This document shows positions 1 to 11,475 of a stretch of 64,000 nt of DNA, in pieces; the first letter of the stretch is position 1; each line of letters starts with the position of its first letter. Location: contig OX359283.1 in the NCBI GenBank assembly GCA_947179155.2, positions 10,930,347 through 10,994,346 of the forward strand, in the 5' to 3' direction. The position numbers and the translations under genes were made by a program. A model generated the notes under the pieces. It searched no databases and had not been told where the DNA came from. It worked only from the letters and a program-made list of their open reading frames with translations. The DNA is from Hedera helix (lineage: Eukaryota; Streptophyta; Magnoliopsida; Apiales; Araliaceae).

Positions 1-38
<38 letters not shown>
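1..38. repeat. (TTA)n microsatellite
   Basis: An uninterrupted run of TTA triplets begins at the first base, so the tract may extend beyond the left edge of the window. Confidence 0.95.
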
Positions 39-737
39 TTCCTAAATAGTTTAGGAATTAATTAATAAGAAGTACTCTCATTAATTATTATAAATAATTA
101 AGTTCGTAAATGGTTCAGGAATTTTAACTATTATATTAAATTAATTTAGTCCCTAATTAGATTAGGAGTTAAATTAAAATCTTATTCCTAAAGAGTTTAG
201 GATGGTTGGGTAAATCTATAAATAAAAGAAGTTTTATTATGATATGAGGTTACTTACATAATTCTCTACATCTAAAAAATTAGAAAAGAGAGAAAACTAG
301 GGTTTTTCACCACCTAAGATCTAGTAGAATCAATTACTTCTTGAATTCATATTTTTCTTGGTAGATCACCTCTAGAAACTACACACTTGGGTTGCTAACG
401 TTAATCTAAAGAATCTAATCGATGGATTTGAAGAGGAACAGAAGAACGCGAAGGAATTGGAGGTGAACTTGTATCTGTTGAAAAATAGTATCTACAAGGG
501 TATACATCGCTAACTCATTGTTTAATTAATAATTACGTATAAAGGTCGTTTCTGGTTTATAGTTTGTAAAAAATTTAAAATCTATTTTTTGTCATGCTTT
601 CACTCTTTTATGCAATATGATTGTATATCTATGAATATTTGCAAACCAACAGGCATCTCCACCACCTCCACCAGACTCGTTCGACGAGAAGATATTCTTG
701 CCATTGGCACCTGACTGGGACGAATTAAGGTTTTGGG
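39..737. other. Unclassified AT-rich stretch
   Basis: No recognisable gene. A TATA-like TATAAATAA sits at 217-225. Two short plus-strand segments look exon-like: about 419-497, and about 653-710, the latter after an AG that follows a pyrimidine-poor tract and encoding a short proline run. No frame stays open across both. It could be a decayed retroelement leader or a captured gene piece; I cannot tell which. Confidence 0.3.
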
Positions 738-1094
738 TTATTGACTCAACAACAATGTCATGGTCGTCCTGATGAAGATGAGGCGAATACCAAAACCAAA
801 TGACCTCCGACCGATGAGGAGCATTCGGTCATTCTTAGCGAAACCATTAATTAAGGCGCCAGCACAAAATAGTATTCCTCCAGTGAGCATTGACAATTTT
901 CGACCCAATCTAAGTGTGACCCATGAGGCCACAAGGGATGTAAGAAGTGCATCCATTGATGCTGTCTCACTGATAAGGGTATTATTCTCGATGCCATATT
1001 TGATTTTTGTGTCCTCTAAGGGCTCGTCTCTACATAAAATCTCTGACTTAACATCATCATGCATTACATCTGCAACTGGTCTTCTTTGATGCAA
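738..1094 (-). pseudogene. Sugar transporter (STP/hexose carrier-like) gene fragment
   Basis: The minus-strand frame is open for 118 codons. About 57 residues (roughly 956 down to 785) read like the second and third membrane segments of plant STP monosaccharide-proton symporters. They include LVASWVTLRLGRK, then SMLTGG, CAGALINGFAK, MLLIGR and GFGI. The GRK after a membrane segment is the loop motif typical of major-facilitator sugar carriers. Intact STP proteins have about 500 residues and twelve membrane segments, so this is under a fifth of one. The N-terminal half of the frame does not match, and no other STP segment was found nearby. It is a dead fragment, probably captured by a transposon or left by an old duplication. 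Confidence 0.65.
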
Positions 1095-1099
1095 GGCAG

Positions 1100-1680
1100 T
1101 GATACCCCGATGTTGCTGATGCTGCTATTTCTGATTTGCGTTGCTGCAAGTTCACGATCTACTACCGCAATTCAATTTTTCTGCCGAAGATGCTCTGTTA
1201 GGTCCCTTTTCCTTCCTCAATTTTTCCCTGCCTCGATTCGACAGCTGCTGTGGTCTCTATTTCCATTCTCTTTTTCCCGCTACAGCTACTACGATGCGTT
1301 AATCTGCCGACGTGATGCTAAAACTGCTACAGCCGCTAAGAATCTCAGTTTCTGTCATGGCACTACTATTATGTAGCTGCTATGTCGTACTATTTCTCGT
1401 TCTACAGCGCTGTAGTTCCGCTCTCCTACAGCTTCTACAGTGGTGCAGCTGCCGCTTCGAATCTTTGTCTGCTCGGATTTATTTCGGTTCCTATTCTACA
1501 GTGACTCTACTATCGTTGACCTGTCTACTATTCTGCTTGCGATGGTGTCGCTCTTCTCTGCAGCTGCTACTTTATCCCTGTTGCATCTTTTCTTTTTCTC
1601 CGCTATTCTCCCCTATTCTGCAGCATAGTTGCTGCCATTTTTTCTATCGTTATTCCTTTTATCTTCTGTAATGCTTTGGT
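1100..1680. repeat. CT-rich low-complexity stretch with CTGCTAC-type words
   Basis: A strongly pyrimidine-rich plus strand with recurrent CTGCTAC, GCTACAG and TTCTAC words, lying between the two host-gene fragments. Open frames across it (for example 1312-1671) are cysteine-, serine- and leucine-rich because of composition. I treat them as chance. Confidence 0.6.
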
Positions 1681-1689
1681 TAAATTTAG

Positions 1690-1960
1690 AGTTTCAGAAA
1701 GTGTGTGAAACCTCCGATAGCAAATGGTTGTTCTATAAATGTGCCACCAAGAGGAATCCCATATATCTTTCCTCCTTCAAACATGTCCCAACCACCAATA
1801 ATTATACTAGTTTGCAGTGAATTTGAAGCAAGCTGCAGAAAGTGATGTATGGGTTGAGCGATCTATGAGAGAACACTCAGCCTCATGTCAATTCTTGACC
1901 GCCATCCAATGGAGTCCGCTGTCCCGACCCTTTTTCTCTTCCTCTTTAACGCAGGTCTTT
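1690..1960 (-). pseudogene. 20S proteasome beta-subunit (PBA1-like) gene fragment
   Basis: On the minus strand, about 1840 down to 1700 reads ...SLQTSIIIGGWDMFEGGKIY, then GIPLGG, a threonine, and IEQPFAIGG. This matches the conserved middle of the plant beta-1 (PBA1) proteasome subunit, where the family reads GGWDKYEGG...YGIPLGG...QPF.IGG. Weaker similarity continues upstream to about 1930 (an RVGTADS stretch against the family's RSGSAADS). That part has an in-frame stop, and the 3' end runs into a stop where the family has a glycine/serine loop. The catalytic N-terminal threonine region is absent. No intron interrupts the matching part, so a processed copy is possible but not shown. Confidence 0.65.
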
Positions 1961-3490
1961 CATTGTCTGCTTTTAAGTGCTTAGGCCTTGAATTAGATCT
2001 TGCAAGATTAAAATATAGAGAGTGGAATTCCAGTTTTGACAGGTGAGGTCCATCCACCGTCTTGCCCCATCACCTAATCTGAACTTATCATATCGTGCTT
2101 TCATGCTGAATTTGTCGCCTTGGTGACAAGTATTGTGCGGCTCGATTTGAAGTACGATTGTAAGAGCGGCGAGGGGGTCATGGTCCGGAAGCTCGACCTC
2201 TGCTTCTATTGTCTTTGCTGCCGCCGCCTGACTTCTTCTTGTTTTAGAGCAGATCGTCAAGAGTCATATATAAACCCTAGAAAAGAGAATTAAGATATAC
2301 AGAAACTTAGACTCTTGTCAAATTCAATTTTTTCATTTTGTAACAGAACCCAAATTCACGTATGGCGCATATATACATATAACTAAATAAAATAACAGCT
2401 TTAGATGTAATCTCCTCCTTTATGTCACAGTATACAACGAGATGTCAGCTTCAGAATATGTACTGTCACAATTTTAATTAAAGTCCGATCCAACAATTGA
2501 TCTGGTATGTAGTTTCTCCCTTATTCACCATGTACTTCGATTAAAACACCACCTAGTGATTTTATGAGCAGAATTTTATCAAAATCTTCTTTATAGCGCC
2601 AATGTTGTCGGCTAATTTTGTCCGCTCATTAAAATCACAAAAAACATGAACTACTTTTTATAGGGAACAATTGAGCTTGACGGCTTGAACCATTGAGGGA
2701 TAGCTCCCGTATGAGAATAAGTACATGCCAAAAGCGATAACAATAGAGGGAATTAAACTGCTGAAAAATACTAAAATTATGTATGTAAATTGGGATGTAC
2801 CGTGATTTCCAGCTTATGCCTGTATTTATAGATGCTATGCTTGCTCGAGACTAATTAGGAGCAGAAGTCCTTTTTAATATCTCTTTATAACTGAAATTAT
2901 TTATTGATTGAGTCATTTTCAAATTAAACTTATTTATCCCTCCTAAATAATGAAACACATTCTTATTCCAATATGAACTCTGACACTTTCTTAATAAGCC
3001 GCCAAGAAATATAATATTATGGAACGACATAGGGCCATGCCCAATGTATATTTAAATATAAACCTAATTAGATCCGGCTCTTTAATAAAATAATTGGGTT
3101 GCACCTAAACCGGACCCAAATAATTTCATCCTAGCTATATATATATATATATAATTTCATTGTTTGTGTCCAGATTCAAAATCCAAGTATTGAAATTGTG
3201 GTATATATATCTTCTATCAAAGTCTGAGTCTTTTATTTGGATCCTTCTATATTTATTGTTTGTGTCCAGATTTATTGGGTCTAGTTTCATTGTATCCAAT
3301 TTTATTTGTGTCCAGATTCATTTTTAGTTTTTGGATGATTTTTTAATTTAGCCTTAATTAAGCAAATTGATTTGATTAGCATAATTTTTCATTCTAAATT
3401 TATTACACATTTTTTCTTTCCCAATAAATAGAGACTAAACCATTTATTTTAACATACACTTAAAGTATTCTCTCTACTCTCTATATACAT
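1961..3490. other. Unclassified intergenic DNA
   Basis: A minus-strand frame at 1973-2260 (95 codons) is not recognisable and is probably chance, although this stretch is less AT-rich than its surroundings. At 3160-3320 the phrase TTTGTGTCCAGATT or a close variant occurs three times. No gene or complete element was identified. Confidence 0.3.
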
Positions 3491-5767
3491 TGTCCGACGC
3501 CGATATTTTAAGCTTTTAAAAATTGTGTGGGGGTTAAGGGGTAATTTTGAAAAAAACTGATTTACTCCTACGGGTTTTAAAATTTTAATTTAAAGGTGGG
3601 TCAATTAGAGTCACTAGTTGATAAAGATTTAAATAGATGTACCAACTCATTCAATTTTTTTTTTGTTTCAATAAATAACATGGCCCATTTGTGATTCTAT
3701 AAAATTGGCCTGCAACCGAGATATAAAGAGTTCGGGAGTTTGCTTAAGCAAGGAAAAAGTGTTAGGCACCCATCGAATTTCGTAAAACATTATCACTTTC
3801 CTAATATTTTTTCTAAAGTTTAAGAAGTGTGCACTTAGGTAAATCATGTTATGTATGCCTAAAAATATGTTATTTCCTAGATGATCTAAGTGTATTATCT
3901 TGAAAGTACTTTGAGCCTCTTTTCCTTTGAATAAGGGATTTTTATTTGAAAATCTTTTGAAAATTTGAATTTATGTGAATATCTTTTGAAAGGTTATTTT
4001 TATTGGAAACATGTCTTTTATGATTTTGAAAATTGTTCTTTAAGAAATTGTTTTCTCAAAATGGTCATATATGTATAGATTTGTAGAAAATTAATGTTTA
4101 GGATGTTAATTTTATGGAAATATCTTTTTTAGTTTGAAAAACATTTTATTATATACTAATATAGCGATTAAAATTAGCATTTTTGCTAAGAAAAATAGTT
4201 TTTACAATTCTCTTGTCAAATAGGAAACAAGACTTAAACTACTTCCAATTTTAACTTAAAATTTATTCTAATAACCTGATTTGATTCAATTTTGAAATAT
4301 TTTATTGAGTTTTTTTTTTAAATTATTTTTCATATGGCAAAAATAAAATCGCGTATCAAAAATAGGTTAGAGCTACCTATGAGTACGTAAGCCATCAAAG
4401 TATTTTCAAGCACCTCAAAATAATGAAAATCCACTATAAATTGACGTTAAACCCAATCAAAGCATGAAAGTCATCTAAATTATTTTAAAACCCAAACACA
4501 ATTACAAATCACCAAATTTAAAAATTACAACAATTTTCTAAGTCCATCATGGGAATATCTTTCAATTTCTATTAAGCATGAAGTTTAAGGACTTTGAATT
4601 CATTCTAAGGACCACATAATTTTATTCAAGTTCAACAAAATATTAAGATCTATAAATGAAATCTATAGATCCAACAAAATATCAACAAAATCACAAATAT
4701 AAAACTAGTTACATCATAAGAATCTAATTACATCACTAAAATACTACCAAGCTATATCATAGAAATCTAACTATACTAACAAGAACTAACAAATAAATTT
4801 AGCATTTAGGGATTGCAACCCATTAACCCAAAACTCCATAGATCCACCAAAATAATACCAATTAACCCAAATTAACAATAATCTAACTATAAATCAAATA
4901 ATACTCAAAAGAATTTACTAGTAAGTTAAGAGCAATATCTATTTGTAAGAAATTCTCTCAACAATTCATAATCGAAAAATGGGATTCAAACACCACTAGT
5001 AATAAACTAGGATACATAGAAAGTCTCAAAATAAAATAATAATCGCTAAATAATAAAGTCCAAGTATCAACAAATCATAAGAAAAGAGAAGGAAGAAAAA
5101 TAAGTAAGGAAATGGAGATTGAGAATGAAAATTTGATGGATCTTTTTTCCTCTGGAAGCATACAAATAGATTCTTGGATATATATTGAAGAATTTTTAGA
5201 AAATAAACTAATAGATTTAAGGGATTTTTGATCTATTCTACGAAGAATTTTTTCTCTATTCGTATGTTTTTCTTTCTATTTTTTATTTCTCTCTTTCTTT
5301 CTCTCTTTCCCTTCCTCTCCATTTTCTTCAAAATGCAACAAATGACCTTAAGAAGCCCAAATTTAGGCTAGTGCCAACATGTAGGCACCCTTGGTGGGCC
5401 CGCCTTGCTCCTTTTTTGTCTTACGTACTAAAACGACCATATTTTACAAATCAGAAAGAATTAGAAAATGTGTTACCCCAATCCTGAAATCTCTTTTCGA
5501 GACTTTCACAATGGTATCTAACTTTCCTATGTTTGGATCTGTTATGAGGGAGAAAAATGAAAAAAAAAATTAATCATTCCTTTGCATGCATTAACTTTTT
5601 CCTTATCCTTCTCTTTTGCACTTTGGTACTCCAAGACGTGTGTGATCTTCAAGTAATCTTCCTGGTCTTTATAAGTCTTTTGTTGATGTCCTCAATTGTT
5701 TGTAATTTGATGTTATTGCCCTATTGTCACATAATTTAATAATATGTCTAAATTTTGAATGTCTACA
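3491..5767 (-). mobile_element. Candidate LTR, family H (minus strand)
   Basis: Read on the minus strand, the unit starts TGTAGACATTCAAAATT at 5767 and ends CGGCGTCGGACA at 3491, giving TG...CA termini. Immediately upstream in that sense lies a purine-rich CAAAGAGGGACATC, as expected for a polypurine tract before a 3' LTR. The flanking five bases (TACAT and GATGT) do not match, consistent with a lone 3' LTR whose internal part is cut away to the right. The body is AT-rich with no coding frame. Confidence 0.45.
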
Positions 5768-5785
5768 GATGTCCCTCTTTGTCAC
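5768..5785 (-). other. Candidate polypurine tract of family H
   Basis: On the minus strand this reads GTGACAAAGAGGGACATC directly before the TGTAGACA LTR start. This is the position and composition of a plus-strand priming site. Only about 110 bp of possible H internal sequence follow before family C begins. Confidence 0.4.
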
Positions 5786-5895
5786 ATTTATGCAATGCAA
5801 TGAAATGAGCATGACAAAGATGTAGACGCCTTATGCATAACAAGATATATGTTAATGCATGAATGTATATGCTGAATACAACGATGAATGATATA

Positions 5896-7615
5896 TGATG
5901 TGATAAAATTATATATTGCAAGTGCACAATGTATATTATAGAGCTGACAAGTACGGGTTGTAACACATAAACTATATTAAATTCAATGTCGGGACAAAGC
6001 TACATGGCGAGGTGTGAGGTCATTGACCTCACTGAAAAAAATAATTGCTTTATAATGTATGGTACAATTTTTAATTTTTAAATATTATATATAATTTGAC
6101 CCACTTAAAGTTTATAAATTTTCTACTATACGGGACCAAAATGAAAACTTATAACTTTGTCAATCAAATTTTATGTCAATAAAATTTTAACCGCATATGA
6201 CCCTTATCCCCTCAATATATATATCTTTCCCTATAATATTTTTAAACTAAACAATAATCTAATTTACATTATTTTTTAAAACAATTAAAGAATTAATTAT
6301 TTATGAATAATTATGATTAAAAAAGTTTATTATTGGTTAATACAGTGTATAAATACCATATGTTATTCGTTATTATAATGTCATTGTAATATAGTATATA
6401 TTTATATATGTGTGTGTGTGTGTGATCCGAAAGTATAAAAGTATTAAAAAAATTGGCACGGGGGCATTGCTCTAGAATCCCCACCAAATTATTTATAATT
6501 TAATAATAATTTTGACCCTACTGATTTTATTTTTTGGCTTCATCACTGCTTCAATATATCCTTAATATGTATTTTAGGAGAATTAAAAATAAAGATTGAG
6601 AATTATTTAACTACAATTAAACTAAATAGAATATAACAACTAATAATAAGGAAGCAATCTAAGAATCTGAATTCACTAAATAATAAACATAACAAATAAA
6701 CCAATCTCTTCTATTTTTATAACTCAAATTACATCATTGATTTGGTGTACACATAATTCAACAAATAAATCAATTAGGTCCAATTAAAATTAACAATGAT
6801 TTTAATCTCCATTCCCTTTAATTTAATAATTTTATAATTAACTTGGATAAACATAGACTATGAAAATTTAAGGAATAACTATAATTCATCAAAACTTCTT
6901 CGAGTAAGCATGGATTATGAAAAACTCATATCTTAACAATAATCTATCAAAAACTCTTCATTAATTTAAAATCACATAAGTATTATAAAACGAAGGTATT
7001 CCAATAACGAAACATGAAGGCAAAAGAAATTAAACATTAAAGCACAAATAATAAAAGAGATAGAAAATATTATCATGAATAATTATTTAATTTCATCTTC
7101 ATCCTAGATCTAAAAAAAAGTAGCTAGACATAAAAATAAATAAGATTACAAAAAAAAAAAAAACTCTCTTTATTTAAAATCTTTCAATGAGTGTACAATG
7201 AAGAAATAATTTAATCATACTCCTACTCATAGCCTAAAACTAATAATAAAATTAATCTAATACATAATTGATACGTCATTCTCTCTTGGTACTCCTTTAT
7301 TTATAGGCATCAATTACTTGTGCTCTAAACCAGGTACAATGAACTTGGGTCAATTTTCCTTCAATCATCTAGATAAAATCAAACTCTTTATCTCTATCTT
7401 CTAAGTATTTTTTTTTGCACATCTCTTTATTAGAGTCCAAATAAAAATAAACTAGAAAGCTTCTAAAACTCCTTTTTCCAACTCAACTCAACTCAACTCA
7501 GCTTTATTTTTTTATTTATTTTTTGCAAAATAAAATAAAATGTGTTAATTAAATTAATAAAAATATTAAAATAAAAAAAATTAGGTAATTAAATATATAA
7601 ATTATGGATCTATCA
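5896..7615 (-). mobile_element. 3' LTR of a Tat/Athila-like Ty3/gypsy element (family C)
   Basis: On the minus strand the LTR starts TGATAGATCC at 7615 and ends at 5896 with the same CACATCA/CATATCA-type end as the 5' copy near 38837. The two copies align over long stretches, for example the AAAATTAT...CAAGTG start and the ATTAAAAATAAAGATT segment. Right of 7615 lies the minus-strand phrase GAGGATGAGTAAA (7635-7647), a degenerate form of a sequence I know just upstream of 3' LTRs in Athila/Tat elements. Without an inserted 560-bp transposon the LTR is about 1.16 kb. Confidence 0.6.
5989..6548. mobile_element. Non-autonomous hAT-like DNA transposon inside the C LTR
   Basis: Comparison of the two family-C LTRs shows about 560 extra bases here. 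The left end reads GGGACAAAGCTA and the right end, reverse-complemented, reads CAGTGATGAAGCCA. Both resemble decayed forms of the plant hAT terminal CAGKGGCGGAGCYA. The 8-bp flanks ATTCAATG and CTTCAATA match at six of eight positions, the TSD length expected for hAT. It has no coding capacity and contains a short (TG)n tract near 6408-6424. The exact ends are uncertain by one or two bases. Confidence 0.45.
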
Positions 7616-7958
7616 AATACCCTCATACCTAGCCTTTACTCATCCTCAAGTAAAATAAAAGAAAGAAAAAAAGAAAAACTATAACAAACCCATTTTCATA
7701 GGAAACACGATTGCAATTAACATATAAAACAAGCCTTTAAACTCCAAGATTATCCCAAATGGATGAGTTGTGTCTCATAAGGTTTTGTAATGAATATACC
7801 CATAAAATTCAAAATAAAATATTTTTGAGTTTAACCAATTGTGAAATCGAAAGAAAACTTTCAAGTATTCATGGGCATTACACATAAGCAAGATCAAATT
7901 CAAGATCACATTTTCACCTTATAAAAAACACATTATCTTCATTCTATACACTAATAAG
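7616..7958 (-). mobile_element. 3' internal remnant of family C
   Basis: Non-coding sequence between the C 3' LTR and the inserted B-family LTR. It begins, on the minus strand, with the GAGGATGAGTAAA region that precedes the LTR. The rest of the C internal region resumes at about 36294, beyond the nested insertions. No polymerase remnant is visible. Confidence 0.45.
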
Positions 7959-8990
7959 TGAGTTTTATACCTATGTATTGAGTATCTTTTACCTTAACAA
8001 TTTGTGAGTTCTTAAGTGTTTTATATTAGCTTTAAGTGTTTTATGTTGTTTTTACGTGTTTTGATGATATTTGGTAGGAATTGGAATAAAAACTTGGTTG
8101 ATCAAAGTTTGGAGTTGCAATACTTGCATTTTCAGCTCGCCAATTACACAGTAGTCACTTTAGGCCTAATTTTGACCTTATCCAGGAGGAATTTGTCAAA
8201 TCCTAAAACATAAAAGTTGTAGATCTACTTCTCATCTTTCCGAAACATCTTGAATAATCTCAATCAGAGTTTGTATAAGAAAGTTATAACTATTTTTCCA
8301 ACTGATGCTGAAGCAGCCAAAATTCTAGAATGGTGAGCGTAGGTGCACCCAAACAATCTGTTAATTTAATGAAAGAAGTGTAGCTGCTGTAACGACCCCG
8401 AAATTCGACCCACTTTATTACCTTAAATTCCATATTTATTATTCGTTATTTTCCTTACGTCCAAATTTCGGTCCGTTAATATATCTTTCATCACCTTAAT
8501 CGATCCATTATCTGATTTTTACAATCATCAATTACCAAATTTTCGGTATAAATTTTCTTCTTTTCTCAACTCAATCATTGTATTATAATATTTGGATGTT
8601 TAAAATCTTTACCTCTGGATCCTAGTCCCTGGATCGTAACCTTAACTTATTCTTTCTTTTGCATCATAAAGCTCAAAATTCAAAACTTAATATTGTTCGT
8701 ATCCATACAAATTATTCTTGATTTCATAATCCATAATTAAACCATTTAATAATTTCTATCGTAACATCAATCTAGTACAATTACAGTTCAAACTTTAACT
8801 TGACTTATCCTGTCTGGATTCAGCATATATATACATACAAAATAGCACTATAAACTTGACAATAGTATTCACATTATGTTATTCAAATATAACAATAACG
8901 TTCACAACCTTCTGTGATTATCCGTCTTTATATCATCTGATATTTTTGAAATTCATTTCTTTCCTGCAAAAATGTTTATTAAGCAAGTAA

Positions 8991-9006
8991 TGAGCACAAC
9001 GGCTCA
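8991..9006 (-). promoter_or_regulatory. Conserved TGAGC/GCTCA stem-loop in the LTR
   Basis: In element sense it reads TGAGCCGTTGTGCTCA, a 5-bp perfect stem around six bases. It is followed about 25 bases later by TTTTGCAGG, which resembles a 3' splice acceptor. The same block recurs at 15325-15340, 27287-27302, 29803-29818 (one change) and 48857-48872 in family A, at 40491-40506 in family E and at 59337-59352 in family F. Its role is unknown. Confidence 0.6.
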
Positions 9007-9694
9007 GCAAGTTCAACAGTTATACTTCACGTAGCACATACTTTATTATGGTTGGTGTGTGTCATACATCATGTGCTTGTGCTTCTACTATAGCAATATA
9101 TCTCATATATATTCATATCGTTGCACAAAATACACATTGTGGTCATATTAATCATGTATCACGTAACACATAATTTGTATACAGTTAAAACACGAATTAC
9201 ATATCATAACAGTTCAACATTTAACATAAAAGGGACTGAAGAACTTGCCTGTCGTCCAGTTATTTAATTGCTAGCTCAAAACCCTTTCTCGATCAACCTA
9301 TGATCATAATATAATCAAATAATAATTATTTAACTCCTTGTGATATTAATTTAATTAATTAATATCATCTCCAGGCAAATTATTAATTTATATGGCCAAT
9401 TATATTAACCTCGTTCCTTAAAATATTCGCGTAACTTAATATCCAACACCTCTAATACGGACAACCCGGTTCATCGGATAAATTTTAACATAACTGGGTG
9501 TCCCAAAAATTTTATTTAACCATTTTCTAAATGGTAACCTTATTAGATTAATATTTAAACATTTAAATATTAATCCCCAATATTTAATATTTTTACAAAA
9601 ATATTAAATTTAATGTGCAAACATCATTTATATATTTTTAGTATTTTTCTATGATTTTTAAACCATTTTAAAACATTTATTTAATTAAAAACTG

Positions 9695-10100
9695 ATTCTG
9701 GGGGCATTTTGGTAATTTCCGCGCCCTTAGGGACCCATCCGGCATTAACAGAAAAGGTCCGGGGCATTTTCGTAATTTTCGTGGTCTTGGGGATACGCTG
9801 GTCATTATCCGGAAAGTTCAGGGGCATTCAAGGGACACGCTTGGCAATAATTAAAAAGGCCAGGGACGCTTTCGTAATTTCACAGCGCATAGGCCGCGCA
9901 TGGCGCGCGTCATTCTTCCGTCATCTCAGAACGACGTCGTTTGGCCCCCCTTCTTCCGGAAACTTCAGCTGCGCAATGCGCGGCCCTGCCCTATACCCCA
10001 AAACAGCGTCGTTTTGGTTCGATTTCCGGAGAAATCCCTCCGCGCAATGCGCGGACCACTGTTCATTCTTCTCTTTCTTTCTGCGAGCAACAATGCGTCA
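9695..10100. repeat. 60-bp minisatellite plus CpG-rich palindromic block (A LTR, left copy)
   Basis: A unit beginning GGGGCATTTTSGTAATTTYC repeats with a 60-bp period about four times; one unit here has lost part of itself relative to the right LTR. A GC-rich block follows, with ACGACGTCGT palindromes and GCGCAATGCGCGG or ATGGCGCG motifs. It is an island of high GC in AT-rich DNA. Because 60 bp is 20 codons, reading frames stay open across the repeat (for example 9709-10164). I do not regard these as genes. Confidence 0.8.
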
Positions 10101-10993
10101 ACTTTTAATTTTTTTTCCATTTTTGCTCCAAAATTTTCACACAAAACTACTCCAAAAATCATAAAAATCATAGATACACATCTAAAAATTATTTAGAATG
10201 ATTATACTAATTATTTTCTATTTTTCAAACAATTATTTTAACACTAAAATATTAACATAAATCACCAAAAATAATTATACCTTCCTTGTAGCTTATGATC
10301 CCTCTTATTGGCACCAAAAATTCTCCTTTACTCCTTCTTGGTTGTAATCATGGTGGTGGTTGCTTGGTGGTGGTGTTGGTGTTCGGACGGTAGAGGAAGA
10401 AAAAAGGAGAGGGAGAGTATTATTATTTCTCTCATCTTTCCTTTTCTTTTCCTTTTTATTTCTTTTGTTTGCTATTTATACTTAAAGCTAACTTTGGCAA
10501 AAATTTTCATTCCACCGACTCAAGCCTCTCTCGAAAGTTCCCAAATTCGGATAATTACCAAATTTGCATGCAAAACAATTAATTAATAACATTACGTAAT
10601 TATTACGTGTAATAAAAATTTTATATAATATATATAAAATATTTATTTTAATTCACTAAAAATCATAACATGATTTATAAGTAATACTAATACCTTTTTC
10701 GGTATTTTATTTGACAAATTTTGTACACGCATAATGACATGCATGTAATTAAATGAGGTAATTTATACCTCCAAAAATCATAAAATAATTCATAGGACAT
10801 ATAAAAATTATTTTTCATAATTTTTCACTCCGTTACTTGGACAACATGTTACATTAACATGTTCACGTTTTCGAAATATTATTCTTCATAAAAGTCATAA
10901 TAATTTCATTATACATAAACATAATTTTTACTAACTTAAAACATTCCTTTTTCTTATTTATTATTCAATTTCTTTAATATTCATATTAATTTC

Positions 10994-11213
10994 TTTATAT
11001 ATAAATTATATAATTTAATATTATATAATTTATATAATTACATTCTTCTTTTAAATAATTTCTTAATTTCCTCCAACTTTATTCCATTTAATCATCTTAT
11101 ATAAATTACATAATTATTCTTATATAATTTATATAATTATTATTTTCTTCAAAGCTTATTTTAATTTCCTTATATAAATTATATAATTTATTATTATATA
11201 ATTTATATAATTA
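10994..11213. repeat. Three AT-rich hairpins in the A LTR (left copy)
   Basis: Three near-perfect inverted repeats of about 45 bp, of the form TATATAAATTATATAA...TTATATAATTTATATAA, lie at about 10994-11040, 11098-11145 and 11169-11213. They are separated by unrelated AT-rich sequence. Matching sets occur in the other A LTRs. Confidence 0.8.
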
Positions 11214-11402
11214 CCTTTCCTTCTCAATTAATTTCTAAATCTCCTCCAAAATTCTTGATAAATTCTAAAATCAACACATACAATTTTACCAACTCCCTCA
11301 TTCACTTTTTATTTAAATTTGGATTAATTTAATTATTAATCCCTTTATTTCCATAATTAATGAAATTTAAGATTATCAATTAAACATTCACATATATAAT
11401 AT

Positions 11403-11406
<4 letters not shown>

Positions 11407-11470
<64 letters not shown>
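11407..11470. repeat. (AT)n microsatellite
   Basis: About 64 bases of alternating AT. A similar tract sits at the same place in the right LTR (17745-17806). The A copies at 29191-32582 and 48253-51747 have only short, interrupted AT runs here. Confidence 0.95.

Positions 11471-11475
<5 letters not shown>

Noticed and set aside
419..720. Two-exon gene with GT-AG intron on the plus strand
   Set aside because: The candidate splice sites exist, but the joined frame stops quickly and neither piece is recognisable.
1059..1671. Cysteine/leucine-rich plus-strand proteins
   Set aside because: Frames across CT-rich low-complexity DNA; no start context, domain or support from neighbours.
9709..10196. 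Open frames of 151 and 98 codons (and equivalents at 16043-16548) as possible genes
   Set aside because: They lie antisense in the GC-rich minisatellite block of an LTR, overlap in several frames, and are explained by a 60-bp period with few stops.
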